The position numbers and the translations under genes were made by a program. A stretch of DNA of 64,000 nt. It comes from Henricia sp. BOLD:AAB3569. Taxonomy: Eukaryota; Echinodermata; Asteroidea; Spinulosida; Echinasteridae. Positions within the stretch are counted from its first letter, which is position 1. Every line of letters begins with the position of its first letter. Of the stretch, positions 10,410 to 20,780 are shown piece after piece. The notes beneath the pieces were generated by a model. It searched no databases, was not told the origin of the DNA, and saw only the letters and a program-made list of their open reading frames with translations. The DNA lies in contig JBBELK010000052.1 of NCBI GenBank assembly GCA_037783545.1, positions 1,922,001 through 1,986,000 on the forward strand, written 5' to 3'.

Positions 10410-11326
10410 TTCGCCCACAAAACGATCATCAATTCAAATTTCAGTGTGGATGCCTCTGTTTTTTAACCAAGTAGAGAGACAAAATCCGATTGTCGACTAA
10501 ACATAGGCACTGTTTTTAAAGCCGAAGGGGAGTGCTGTATCTTGAAAAAAAAGTAGCCTCCCCACTCAAAACCGCAAAAGGTTTTGGATTCTTCACTGAG
10601 CAAAATTTGTTTGTATCCTTGGGCATCATCCGTGCTTGAAAACATCGCCCCTTGTTGAACTGATTTTACAATGTCGCTCAAAGGGACCAGCTTGAATGGC
10701 GAGTCTCTGCACCAAAGGTTCGGACCCTTCATGGAGAGCACCAAACGTGGCTTTTTTGGTTCGATTGACAGAGCATTTACGCACCTAGGGGGAGCCACAG
10801 CATCAATGGGCCCTAAAAACTCCACCGAACCCTCTTCGAGTCTTTTTGTAATTTCCTGGTGAATAAAGGGGGCGAAGCGGCTGCAAATAGGGGCGTTTGA
10901 GAAATACATGGGGGGCGGAATGTCGGAATTGAAATGCCTGCCCCTATATGTACCGTAAAAGGGTTGGAAAAAGTCGAATAAATCGACCCCTTGTCGGAGC
11001 CAATGGCTCACTCGCCTACCGTCATCCCCATATTCGGCTAAAACCTCCTTCCACATGTCCGAACATGTATGCAAGCTTCCCGCCACAAACTTTTTTGAGC
11101 TCCTAAAACGAAGCGCTCCGAAATCTGGAGATCGCCTTCCAAGCAGAACATCTTCTGGGACAGGGGCGGAGCCGTCGGGATCGGACGCTGGCTGCCCGGC
11201 TATATTCACCCATGAGAATATACCCCTCTGTCTCCTGGTAGCCTGCGCTGCGAAGGGGTCAAAATCGTCTTTCGAAGACGCTTCCCAAGAGTGAGTCTCT
11301 AAGATCTCCAAATAGCGACCATATTC
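10410..11326 (-). CDS. Exon 4: reverse transcriptase fingers and palm
   Basis: The acceptor is CTTCCCATGTAG/GAATAT; the 170-nt intron (11327-11496) joins in phase 0 to exon 3. The RT begins about 90 residues in; recognisable parts are FAPFIHQEITKRLEEGSVEF, a PKKPRLVLSMKGPNLW basic motif, FSSTDDAQGYKQILLSEESK (motif A) and FCGFEWGGYFF. After an indel in a T-run (minus strand) the frame continues with LPFGFKNSAYV, a TAG, then a TGA directly before IDDRFVGEA. The catalytic aspartates are present but the protein is interrupted three times. Confidence 0.68.
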
Positions 11327-11496
11327 CTACATGGGAAGCGAAATTATTAAAGAAGACTGAAACTTTAAAATAACACATTGTGCTCAACATTTAGATTGCT
11401 GCTCAAGGATACGTTTTCATTTATTTCATTTTCAAATTTCTTATTTGGGTAAGCCGGTTATGCCTACTTGTTTATGCATTTGACAAACGTTTACAC

Positions 11497-11976
11497 GTCT
11501 TCTTTGCACTCGCGAGCAATATGGCCCATTTTTCTACATCTGAAATATCTATCTCTGAAAACTGGCTGCCTGACTTGAGGCTGGCCCCATGGTCTAAAAC
11601 TAGGACGGGCTACTCCCCGAGTGCGAGATAGAAAATCCCCCTTCATCGGTACATTCTTCGCTTGCGAATGGGGCGCACTCAACCTCAAATGCTTTCTAGC
11701 AAAGCGCAACCGTTTGTCTGAATCTTCCCCCGTTATTGATTTGTAAATATACATTGCAATCCCATTTATGCCTGCTTGAACGTGCTTATTGCAATCAGCT
11801 AATAGGTTGGCATATAACTGTTTTTCCTTGAAATCTTCAGCTGAAATGGGGACGACATGCTCGATATACTTGCGAAGGAGTGCCATTACGAATGCCACAT
11901 TTCTGTCATAGCCAGTCTCGAGGCAGACCTTCAGAAGTTCCACCCTGCTGGCTTTGTGCTGTTCAAAAGCTGATGT
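11497..11976 (-). CDS. Exon 3: gag-like C-terminal region with degenerate zinc knuckle
   Basis: The acceptor is TTGTTTACCGCAG/ACATCA. The exon is 160 codons, from TSAFEQHKASRVELLKVC to GHIARECKED, where the donor is GAC/GTGTAA and the frame would stop two codons later if not spliced. The C-terminus has a CCHC-like knuckle in which the first Cys is Tyr (YFRCRKMGHIAREC). It is preceded by a helical segment and an Arg/Pro-rich linker, as in retroelement gag. The 2405-nt intron before it contains the 120-bp minisatellite. Confidence 0.62.
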
Positions 11977-12526
11977 CTGCGGTAAACAATAAGGAATGAT
12001 TTGAAATACAAATAATGAGGTTAAAACCAAAATGCCTTACATTTCTGCCCTCTGTCCTCCATGTGATCCTTGGGTTTGCCAAGAAAAGGCTTCAAGATCC
12101 GGAACGTAATAACTTGTACATTGACTAAGGCAATTTAATAAAGGGGTGAAATTTCCGAAGACAAATACCATTTTCTAAATTAGCCTTGCAAATTCTGCAA
12201 ACTGTTTGCCCAACATCAAATTGGCAAACGTAGCTCGGTTTTAACCAACTTTGCAAACACCTCCAAGCTAATCTACCCAATTTTGGGCAAGTCGCCCTGT
12301 TATTTCCCAGCGCACGGTCAAAGTTTTACCTAGAACAATTTGCATTTCTTTATAAAAATATGCCTAAACTCCATGACTCCAAACATGACCAACAATTTGA
12401 ATTTACTCAATATCCCAACTACAAAAGTAACGAGCAACAAAAGCAGAATTGTGTTTACCCAACGATTCATTTGCCCAATATTTGTTTACAGTGTACTAGC
12501 TCAACAACGTTTTTCCATTCTGCTTT

Positions 12527-13660
12527 ATGCAGTCCATCCCTTCACCAGGGACTGATGAACTCACTGGGCATTTACTATCAAATTTAGGCAAACCCAACCC
12601 TGGATACACCCTGAAACAGCTCAAGTACTTTGAGCTATCCTGCCTTATGCAGTCCGTCCCCTCACCAGGGACTAATTGCCCCACTGGGCATTTACTACCA
12701 ATTTCAGGTAAACCCCACCAGGGATACACCCTGAACCCGCTCAAGTACCTTGAGCTATCCTGTCTTATGCCGTCCTTCCCCTCACCAGGGACTGATTTAA
12801 CTCACTGGGTATTTACTACCAAATTCAGGTTAACCCAACCAGGGACACACTCTGAACCAGCTCAAGATCTTTTGAGCTATCCTGACTGATGCAGTCCGTC
12901 CCCTCACCAGGGACTAATTTAACTCACTGGGCATTTACTACCAATATCAGGTAAACCCAACCAGGGATACACCCTGAACCCGCTCAAGTACCTTGCGCTA
13001 TGCTGCCTCATGTGGTCATCCCTTCACCAGGGACTGATTAACTCACTGGGCATTTACTACCAATTTCAGGTAAACCCAACCAGGGATACATCCTGAACCC
13101 GTTCAAGTACCTTGAGCTATCCTGCCTCATGCAGTCCGTCCCCTCACCAGGGACTAATTTAACTCACTGGGCATTTTCTACCAATTTCAGGTAAACCCAA
13201 CCAGGGATACACCCTGAACCCGCTCAAGTACCTTGCGCTATGCTGCCTTATGTAGTCATCCCTTCACCAGGGACTGATTAACTCACTGGGCATTTACTAC
13301 CAATTTCAGGTAAACCCAACCAGGGATACATCCTGAACCCGCTCAAGTAGGCCTACCTTGAGCTATCCTGCCTTATGCAGTCCGTCCCCTCACCAGGGAC
13401 TGATTTAACTCACTGGGCATTTACTGCCAAACTCAGGTAAACCCAACCAGGGATACACCCTGAACCAGCTCAAGAATTTTTAGCTATCCTTACTGGTACG
13501 GTCCGTCCCCTCACCAGGGACTGATTAACTCACTGGGCATTTACTACCACGTTCAGGTAAACCCAACCAGGGATACACCCTGAACCCGCTCAAGTACCTT
13601 GAGCTATCCTGCCTCACGCAGTCATCCCTTCACCAGGGACTTATTTGCTCGCTGGGGCAA
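12527..13660. repeat. Minisatellite, 119-125 bp unit, about 9.4 copies
   Basis: Each unit starts near ATGCAGTCC and contains CACCAGGGACT, CTCACTGGGCATTTACTACC, CAGGTAAACCCAACCAGGG and ACCCGCTCAAGTACCTTGAG. Unit starts are at about 12527, 12647, 12767, 12889, 13010, 13129, 13250, 13375, 13497 and 13615. Units starting 12889/13010 and 13129/13250 alternate in variants, so part of the array has a 240-bp higher-order period. It lies inside intron 2 of the minus-strand RT gene. Open frames across it are periodic artefacts. Confidence 0.95.
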
Positions 13661-14381
13661 ACAATGCCTTCAGCTAACCAGGGAGCCTACCCTCCTTATA
13701 TCAAAGAGACACTTTTAGGGATAAGCCTAAACCCAACTTTTGGCGTTCCAAACTATGCCTTTCCGGCGTCAAAAGCTGCTATGTTTTACAGGCAGATACT
13801 TCGGGTTTCCCCTATGCTACACGGACTGAGGAATCTCCCCTAATTTTTTTTTTTTAAATTAATTAATTAATTTTTATTTGTTATTGAGATCTTGGGCATA
13901 TTTACACCCCAATCCCAACACATGAACACGTCCCGGCAAGCTACTGAATATGGGCCACTGCCGCGCCACCACATACCAAATTTTCAATATCACGCCAAAC
14001 ACACCAAATATTTTTTTTAAAACATGCTCGGCCCTCTCCCTGAACTTTAGAACATACAATTTTTCTATCGGGAACTGGGCCCGCAATTACATATGGGAGA
14101 GATTTTAATTCATCACCTCAAAATACAAAGAGAAAGGATTGAGAATTTGATCATGATAGGTCTTGTGTACAAAACACATGGCACTTGGTGAAGTTGTACA
14201 CGCTTGAAAAGCAAAGTTGAAACCGAATTAAAATTTGAAGTTTTCATTTTCCAAAATCGATAGAAAGGATTTGTTTGTTTGATTAACTTCCCAACTCTTA
14301 CTAATGAAGTATAATACATGTATGGAAAGAATTTACAAGTCGGACAAAATCCTTTCCACGCCTAATATAGCACCACCTTAC
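13661..14381. other. Rest of intron 2, low-complexity AT tract
   Basis: Non-coding by eye. It holds a T-run followed by AATTAATTAATTAA at about 13845-13875 and otherwise unique AT-rich sequence up to the exon 2 donor. Confidence 0.5.
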
Positions 14382-14768
14382 CTGTGCAGAGGATGGACCG
14401 GAAGAGGGCCCAGGTTCCTCAGAGCACGATCCCGCGTCGACCTTTTCCGATGTCGAAAGCTCAGCCCCCTCCCTCGGTTGATCGTCTTTTCGCAAGCGTT
14501 TTCTTTTTGGTGCAGGGGCATCCAAGGGTCCAGCGTCGAGTCGGTCCAGCAGTAACTCCACACTTCTTTTCTGACCCCCATTCGGCGCCAAGGCGATGAC
14601 ATGGCTCCGCCAGTCCTTGGGTAGATCCTTTAGCTGGTCCGGGTCCTCCCAACCGTCCTCTACGAGCGCCTCGAAGCATGCCCTGGATATCTTGAATTTC
14701 TCACAAAGACCCCGAAAAAGCGGTCCTGCCAGCTCTGCCGGCGTATCACCGTACGCCTTCGAATTTTC
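14382..14768 (-). CDS. Exon 2: gag-like N-terminal region
   Basis: The acceptor is CCTTTTTCCTAG/GAAAAT and the donor TGCACAG/GTAAGG; the exon is 129 codons, phase 0 at both ends. It starts ENSKAYGDTPAELAG and includes RSHVIALAPNGGQKRSVELL, then an acidic Ser/Pro-rich stretch with a basic PKRKRLRK patch that could act as a nuclear localisation signal. The fold is unrecognised; position suggests a gag-type structural protein. Confidence 0.62.
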
Positions 14769-14970
14769 CTAGGAAAAAGGTCCGTTTACTGGTCGCCCTT
14801 ATTTTTTTTTTTTTTCAGCATTTCCACACGGAATCTCAATGGCGACCCGTGAACGAAATTCATGCCTATAATAAGCGTTACGCATGAAATATAAAAGGGT
14901 CCAACTATAACGCTCTTATAAAATCGAGGTAAGAACCCTCTTAAACGAAAACACGAAGCACCAAACTCAC

Positions 14971-15033
14971 CTCTAGTGTTTCAAACATGTCGCTTATTTT
15001 ACCAGCTAGTGCGTATGCCAAACCAACGGGCAT
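14971..15033 (-). CDS. Exon 1 of intron-containing RT gene
   Basis: A 21-codon exon beginning ATG at 15033 (MPVGLAYALAGKISDMFETL) and ending at a strong donor, CTAGAG/GTGAGT. The intron to exon 2 is 202 nt (14769-14970). The TA-flanked MITE at 15050-15213 sits only 16 bp upstream of this ATG, so the original 5' leader may have been displaced or an upstream exon lost. Confidence 0.6.
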
Positions 15034-15049
15034 CTGCCACACCCAAATA

Positions 15050-15213
15050 GACTACTAAAGTGAAAACGTCACCCATTGTATGTTGCCAAGGTTTCTGGGT
15101 CTACACTAAAACCCGTGCGCCAGTTTCCCTGCGCTTCAGCAATGGACGTTTCAGATTACCAGCAAATGTTTAGACCCAATTACCATGGCAACTGACGTCA
15201 CACTTTAGTAGTC
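15050..15213. mobile_element. TA-flanked MITE, 164 bp
   Basis: The ends are GACTACTAAAGTG and its inverse CACTTTAGTAGTC. Inverted similarity continues inward (ACGTCA, GTTGCCA, GGGTCT) for about 45 bp. A TA lies on each side (15048-15049 and 15214-15215), as for Tc1/mariner-type MITEs. No coding capacity. Confidence 0.75.
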
Positions 15214-15468
15214 TATAAGAGTTCCCACTCACGCATACACGGCGTTGCGTTGTGCAACAATGCATGCGGAATTCGCTTTGTTACAAAGGTACCCCGGAAC
15301 CTGTTCGCCGGAGCATGACTGGTATTTAAACACCACCTTGGGTTATAGCCTAAACGGTGAAAAATGCCTCAGCAATTTGCCGGCGCATTTCGCGACTGTA
15401 AAAAAAGTATTTTACCTGTTGGGGTCAAACCCCTACAACTAGACTGATTAAAACATGCCATTTTCCCT

Positions 15469-15801
15469 TCAAATTCTTGAGGCCTCGCTAAGAGTCGTTT
15501 TTCCCCGGAGGTGGAACCATCCACAAACGCGTCCAACCGCGGGCAAGACCAGATCGCGACTGACCAAGAGCATAAAGCCCTCTACGCCCACAACGGTGCA
15601 AATAGTTTGAAAAACGCTATGATCTGCGATCCCCAGTTTGTTCATCCATGGAGCTGTCCGAGGCAGTATTGAGAGCTCCCACAGATCATTCAGGAAAGCT
15701 GTCATATTACGACAGTTGTCCCCCCGAAGTTTAATCAAATACGTAAACAGACAAGCACAATAAATGCTACGAACCCGAGAACATTTGTTGTTTTCGTCCA
15801 T
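15469..15801 (-). CDS. Hypothetical ORF, 110 codons
   Basis: A minus-strand frame from ATG 15801 (MDENNKCSRVRSIYCACL) to a TGA at 15469. The composition is protein-like rather than biased, with a hydrophobic central part. I recognise no family. It lies upstream of, and in the same orientation as, the intron-containing RT gene and could be a remnant of the same element, but no splice donor in frame was found. Above it on the same strand lie a CCAAT box (about 15889) and a TATA-like motif (about 15975). It may be a chance ORF. Confidence 0.25.
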   Translation of the reverse strand: MDENNKCSRVRSIYCACLFTYLIKLRGDNCRNMTAFLNDLWELSILPRTAPWMNKLGIADHSVFQTICTVVGVEGFMLLVSRDLVLPAVGRVCGWFHLRGKTTLSEASRI

Positions 15802-16415
15802 CGATCATGCCACGGTTCTCGTAACATGAGGACGCCATTATATGCATAATGCACGCTTCGCGGCATTACGTGTACTCATGAAGCTCTTGATTGGCTAAAG
15901 ACAAAATAATGTTAAATATTCATACCTTGGATACCCGCATATCCAAAGCCCGCCCATTTTCGGCCCAAACCGGCCGAAAATATAAAGAAACACATTAAAC
16001 CCGGAAGTGACAGACTCGACAAGGCTGTCTATCGAGCTCGGCCAGGCCGTACGCAGCTAGTACGCAGTATGTATTCCGTACGGGTTTACTACGGAAGCCG
16101 TTATCTCAAAGTGGCTCGTTTTGATGCCGTGTGCAGTTTGCATGAGCTAGACTAAATATTCCCTCGTACAGCAAAAAAACCTGCAGACGGCCTTGGACAA
16201 GGCTAGTATCAACAGGGCCACTGTACGCATGAGTTAGGGAGTGCGTTAAAGGGGCACTGTTGCAAGAGGATGCCCTAGGGGCGCTCCTTGTACAATATCG
16301 TTATGGATTTGCTCTAGGGGGCGCACCTACTTCCTCTAGGGGCGCTCCCTGTACAATATCGACATGGACTCGCTCTACGGGCGCTCAATTACTACTATTA
16401 CTATATTAATAATAA
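15802..16415. other. Intergenic with a short tandem duplication
   Basis: No gene seen. GGCCCAAACCGGCCGAAAATATAAAG occurs near 15963-15987 as two overlapping patches (a GGCC-rich palindrome plus a TATA-like motif). At 16270-16390 the segment CTAGGGGCGCTCC followed by TTGTACAATATCG (first copy) is duplicated about 63 bp later with a few changes. The last bases, ATAA at 16412-16415, are the left target-site duplicate of the gypsy element. Confidence 0.45.
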
Positions 16416-17217
16416 TGTGGCGTTTTTCCCTTTGATGACGGCCAACCGCGGGTGTTTCTAGCCGACGTCAGCGAGCGGTCTAACTGAGAAGGCTAGGGGA
16501 ACAGGCCCGTTCCGGGGCAGTCTGCCACCAGGCGACGAGGGAGAACCAGCTTGGGTCCCTACGGGATCCTTGAAAGGCCGACAGCTCGCGTGGGGAAGAT
16601 AAGGGGTTGGAATGGAAGGCCAGTAGACGGGGACTCAATGAACACACAAGAAATACTCATCTACAATAGTCGGACCTGTTTTAATCTCTGTCTTCTTTAT
16701 AACACATATTGTGGACCTATCCAGGTGGTGTACGTGGCCTAATTAGGTGATGCCTATGGACGCCTAATTAGGTGTCTGATAATTCTCGCCTTCTGAGGTG
16801 GTGTACAAGATATAGGCGTTATAACTCGTTCCTCCTTACGGTAATTCACGTATAAAGTTACAGATCCCTGATCTCGCTAATACTTCTCAAATCTCTGCTT
16901 ACCCAACAGCCCTGGCGGTTGTACTTGTCCGGATACTTCCGCAACACCAAAAACGTGTAGCTGCTCACACAAACTAAAGGGCTGTTTACGGCGAGAAATT
17001 AGACTGCACGGATGCCTAGACTGACTACAGTGAGAGTGCCGTCAGTGAGAGTGCCCCCGTGCGCCCCGCGCACCGGCTTTTATATGCGCCACGCACGGCC
17101 TGGTGCCTCTCCGCTCTGCTGTCTAGTAACAATGAGTGGCGTCTAGTTACCCGACACAATTCTTATACGGTAGCCTGGAAATGCCATACTTATACCACAA
17201 ACTGCAATTTCGCTACA
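16416..17217 (-). repeat. 3' LTR of gypsy element 2
   Basis: About 802 bp, nearly identical to 32288-33077; the visible differences are an extra 12 bp around 16927-16940 and a few substitutions. A TATA box (TATAAAA on the minus strand) lies at about 17078-17084. A 63-codon frame inside both LTR copies is a shared chance ORF. Confidence 0.93.
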
Positions 17218-17517
17218 TAGCCGCGCCTTAAGTTTCGGTCAGTCCCTTGACCGAGATAACTTATATACATAACAAAAGACAATGCAGTTTGTGTCGAATG
17301 AGATTTAAAGTTACACTTAAATAAAATACAAAGTATACAGGTCTACAGCCGACTTTCTTTATAAAGGATATAAGCATTTTACTTAATGCCATCAAACTTG
17401 GTCCGTTAACAAACAATTCTTAAGAAACATGTTTTAAATACTTCAGCAAACTCAAAACGCTATGAAACTAATATAACAGTTATTTTAAAGACATCGTCGG
17501 GGAAAATCCCACTGGCT
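17218..17517. other. 3' untranslated region of gypsy element 2
   Basis: This lies between the end of the zinc-finger ORF and the 3' LTR on the minus strand. It is AT-rich, non-coding by eye, and has no long polypurine tract directly at the LTR edge. Confidence 0.5.
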
Positions 17518-18824
17518 CAATCGTTATTTTCCTCGGTAACACCAGCGAGGAAATCAACGTGGTAGACGCGCTCGGTCTTGTCTTCCATGACTTTCTGCTC
17601 CCCTTGATACAAGACCCTGGCGCTGGCCTCTGTAATCTTCGTCACACGACCTTCCATGGCGTGCTCTAGCTGTGACTAGGTGTAAGGCGATCCCACCTTC
17701 GGATCCGGGCCTGTAGTTTGTACCAGCCTTCGGATTCTGCACTCCTTTGGTGGTCCTGTTGAGGTCTTCCTCTCTGGCCTGGTGGCTCTCAGATACACGA
17801 CGTCGTATTCTCTCTCCGTCGTCTCACAAAGTGTCTTCGTCTGGTCCTTATACAGGTAAGTCTCACGTGTCTCTGTTATTTTGACAGCTTGTCCTGGAAG
17901 TAGCTTGTCAATCTTCAACAACGGTGACTCCGTTGTCTGGGCTACGTTGCTAGGTTGTGCCATATTCACACCATCTGTCACAGGTGCGGCCTGCAACAGT
18001 GACTGCATCTTCCCAAGAGATTTTCCTCCACGTACAGGCCTCGCAGGATCATGTAAAGGCGTTTCGTCTGGGTCCCACCATGATGGGGTTGGAGAAAGCG
18101 TAATCTCCGCCAGCTCTTCTCGCATATTACCAGGATTGATAGGGAGGACATCGGTCATGTGCACCTCCACCTCTGCCGCAACTTCTGGGTGCAAAGGGAG
18201 TTCCGGTGCCGTTTTAGGTGCCTGTATGCCTGCCGATGTAGCCTCTTTCGCCGCCATAGGACTCGCTGCCAAGGTAGGCGCTGGATCTTGGGATGCGTCA
18301 TCTGTTGGGCGTGATAGTGTGCAGCTCACAGTGTGATGTGGTAGGCCGGCTTCCTTTCCTCCCAACTGCCCATGTAAAGCCTCTCGCTTGCTTGGCTCTT
18401 TTTTTTCTTGCTTTGGAGACCTGTGCTGTTTCCCAGAACTATGTCGCTCGGTCGACTTGGTGGTCTTCTTTTTCTTCACCACTGTCTCTTTAGCGCCTGC
18501 AGCCTCGCCCACCGATTTCTCTGGCGTCTGAAGGCGTCTCTTGCGCCTCTCGGAATCAGGACTATCAGCATCATCTCGTTCCGGTTCGCCTTCGATACCC
18601 CTAACTTCACCAACATATGCGGGGTGGCAATCACGGTAGTGATAAGGCAAGTTATCCCGTCTATTATTCTTATGGGAGCACCTTTGACACCTATAGTACA
18701 TCCGTGGGCCGTGCTCAACTGTCATGTGCCGGTCAAGACTGCGCTGGTGCAAGAAGACGTCGTCACACCTGTGACACTGCACGGTGCTGGCCTCATCAAT
18801 ATCCCTTGGCGTCTTCTTCCCCAT
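17518..18824 (-). CDS. C2H2 zinc-finger accessory protein in env position of gypsy element 2
   Basis: The frame starts ATG 18824 (MGKKTPRDIDEAST) and runs 382 codons to a TAG at about 17676; the same frame then stays open for 52 more codons to TGA near 17518. Two C2H2 fingers sit at residues about 17-36 and 46-65 (C-X2-C-X12-H-X4-H each: CHRCDDVFLHQRSLDRHMTV and CQRCSHKNNRRDNLPYHYRD). A long Lys/Ser/Pro-rich linker follows. The C-terminal part holds a motif twice: KITETRETYLYKDQTKT with TEREYDVVYL, and past the TAG KITEASARVLYQGEQK with TERVYHVDFL. That the repeat continues past the TAG suggests the stop is a recent nonsense change. It is probably nucleic-acid binding; its function in the element is unknown. 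It has no signal peptide or membrane segment, so it is not an envelope protein. Confidence 0.75.
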
Positions 18825-18829
18825 TATTT

Positions 18830-18831
18830 CT
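18830..18831 (-). promoter_or_regulatory. Splice acceptor before the zinc-finger ORF
   Basis: Minus-strand TTTTCAATTTTTAATTACAG ends 5 nt before the ATG at 18824. A pyrimidine-rich tract plus CAG directly ahead of the start is what a spliced subgenomic mRNA would use, as for env of errantivirus-type elements. The donor was not identified. Confidence 0.55.
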
Positions 18832-18924
18832 GTAATTAAAAATTGAAAAGCACAACACGTCTAAATTCAGGTTGTATGGTCGTCACACTTAGAAAATTGA
18901 CACTGAAACCCCGTCTACTGTGTA

Positions 18925-20780
18925 TTACATATATCGCTGCGGTAGATTTCGCGGGGGATTTCGCCGCGGGGGAGGCGCTGGGGTTCTAGGCGGCCTTTGT
19001 GCAGACTGCCCCTCTGATACCACTGCGTTGAATTCAGTAGGCGCTTCTTCGCCTCCATATTCGGCATCTCCCATGTCTTCTAATGGTCTGTTGTTGGTCA
19101 TATCACTTCCTGGGATAACGGAATTTTCAACACCTTGATTGTTGACAAGTACTTCAGCCGCGCCTAGCGTAGTTCCTCTAGGTGACCCGCTTGTTTGTGG
19201 AGCCTCGGTTACATGTACATCCACATTCCATGACTCAGGTGGATGGCCAAGATACGGCTTTAGGCGGTCGTAGTGAATCACTGCCTTCCTCCCTGCGGGT
19301 TTCCGTTGAATTCGGTAGGTGACATCCGATAGTTTGTTGAGAACTAAGTATGGGCCTGTCCAGCGCCTTTGTAGCTTGGGTGATAGTCCCTTTTTCCTCG
19401 CTGGATCATGAAGCCATTCCCACTGTCCCTCCTGAAATGCTCTTCCCGTAACTTCTGTCATACGTCTTCTTTTGACGCCTTGCTGCCACCTGAAGACATT
19501 CCGCACTCTATCGTGAGCGTTCATCATCCTTTCCCTGAGTTGAAAGGCATAGTCGCCTTCAGGTTCTCCTCCCGGATGCATTTCCGTGACTATGTCAAGC
19601 GGTATCTTCACCTCTCTGCCCAACATTACCATGTTCGGCGTTTCTCCTGTCGAGGCTTGAACTGAACTGCGGTATGCAAACATGGCGTAAGGGAGACAAA
19701 TGTCCCAGTCACGTTGCCGCCTGTGTGGTTCGATCAATAGCGACACCATAGTGAGTAGTGTGCGATTAAAACGCTCTACTAAGCCGTCTGATTTTGGGTT
19801 GTACGGCGTGGTGCGTGACTTCGTTATACCAAGCACTGGACACATCTCTTGGAAAACGTTCGACTCGAAATTTCTGCCCTGATCAGAATGTAATTGGACC
19901 GGCACGCCAAATCGACTGACAAACTCCCGCACAAGCACGTCAGCTACGGTCTCTGCTGTTTGATCTGCGATGGCGTATGCTTCCATCCATTTACTAAAGT
20001 TATCCCCTATGACGAGGATATACCTGTTGCCCCTCTCTGTCTCTGGTAGTGGTCCAAGTACGTCGATCGCAACACGCTCCATAGGTGCGCCGACAGTGTA
20101 GAGTTGCATTGGGGCACGGCGCCTTTTGGTAGGCGACTTCTTGGAGGCGCACACATCACACTGCCTAACCACTGATCTGATGTCTGCGTCCATTGCTGCC
20201 CAATAGAATCGCTGCCGCACCTTCTCGGTTGTTTTGCTCATCCCCAGATGGCCACCAGTTTCCCCACCATGTATTTCACTGATAACTTCCTCTCGGAAGC
20301 ACAGGGGTAGTACCAACTTCCAATTGACCTCATGTCCACTGTCAAATTCCCATCGTCTGTAGAGTACCTTTTCTCTGACTTCTAACATATCCCACATACG
20401 CCAGTAGGTCTTGCTTGTTTGTGACCTTGGGGAAACGTTCACCCAATCAGGTTTAATCGCACCCCTTTCTTTTGCCGCCAGTATCCAACCTATGGAGGCG
20501 TCTTCAAGCTGGGCCTTTCTCCAGCTGTCGTTGTCGATGCTAGACTTGTTCGCCACTATTCGCAAGGCGTTTAGAGGAGTGCTGACCTGCGTTGCCCCCA
20601 TGTTCTTAACTATCGTGGCATCACGAGGAGCCTCTTCCTCCCGTCCACATTGCGTGCAAGGTTTCCTGCTCAGGCCATCTGCATTGCGATGGAGCTTTCC
20701 TGGACGATGAATGACTGTCAGGTCGTATTCACTGATGGTCTGCAACCACCAAGCCAGCTGACCCTGGAGATCCCGAAAAT
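18925..20780 (-). pseudogene. Integrase of gypsy element 2
   Basis: One long open frame. The HHCC module (GGHLGMSKTTEKVRQRFYWA, QCDVCASKK) is at 20290-20140, and the DDE core has AIDVLGPLP, HSDQGRNFES and VERFNRTLL. A GPY/F module (RRWTGPYLVLNKLSDVTYRI) is at about 19370-19310. A long Pro/Arg-rich tail ends PRRNPPRNLPQRYM at 18925. Upstream it joins RNase H in the same frame (VRTDHSSLRWL). The integrase domain itself looks intact; the pol frame is broken only further upstream. The C-terminus has no recognisable chromodomain. The pol stop lies about 100 bp before the zinc-finger ORF. Confidence 0.93.

Larger units (their letters stand above)
10110..15033 (-). pseudogene. Intron-containing gag-RT gene (retroelement-like, possibly DIRS-like)
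   Basis: Four coding blocks join in one frame through consensus splice sites: 15033-14971, 14768-14382, 11976-11497 and 11326 downward. The first three are 63, 387 and 480 nt, each divisible by three, so all three introns are phase 0. The predicted protein has a gag-like N-terminus, a degenerate CCHC knuckle and an RT. The RT carries motif A (TDDAQGY), motif B (LPFGFKNSAY, one frame over) and an IDDR motif C. It is damaged by an indel in an A8 run near 10545, TAG at 10497-10499, TGA at 10434-10436 and loss of everything past about 10110. The RT resembles a family with YIDDR and GFEWGGY motifs that I associate with DIRS-like elements, but I cannot confirm this. No recombinase or terminal repeats are seen. 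Confidence 0.7.

Noticed and set aside
12340..12889. Open frames of 70-120 codons over the minisatellite
   Set aside because: Unit lengths of 120 bp are multiples of three, so frames stay open by periodicity; no domain is seen.
16551..16742. 63-codon ORF present in both copies of an LTR
   Set aside because: Same sequence in both LTRs of gypsy element 2; LTRs are non-coding and the frame opposes the element's direction.
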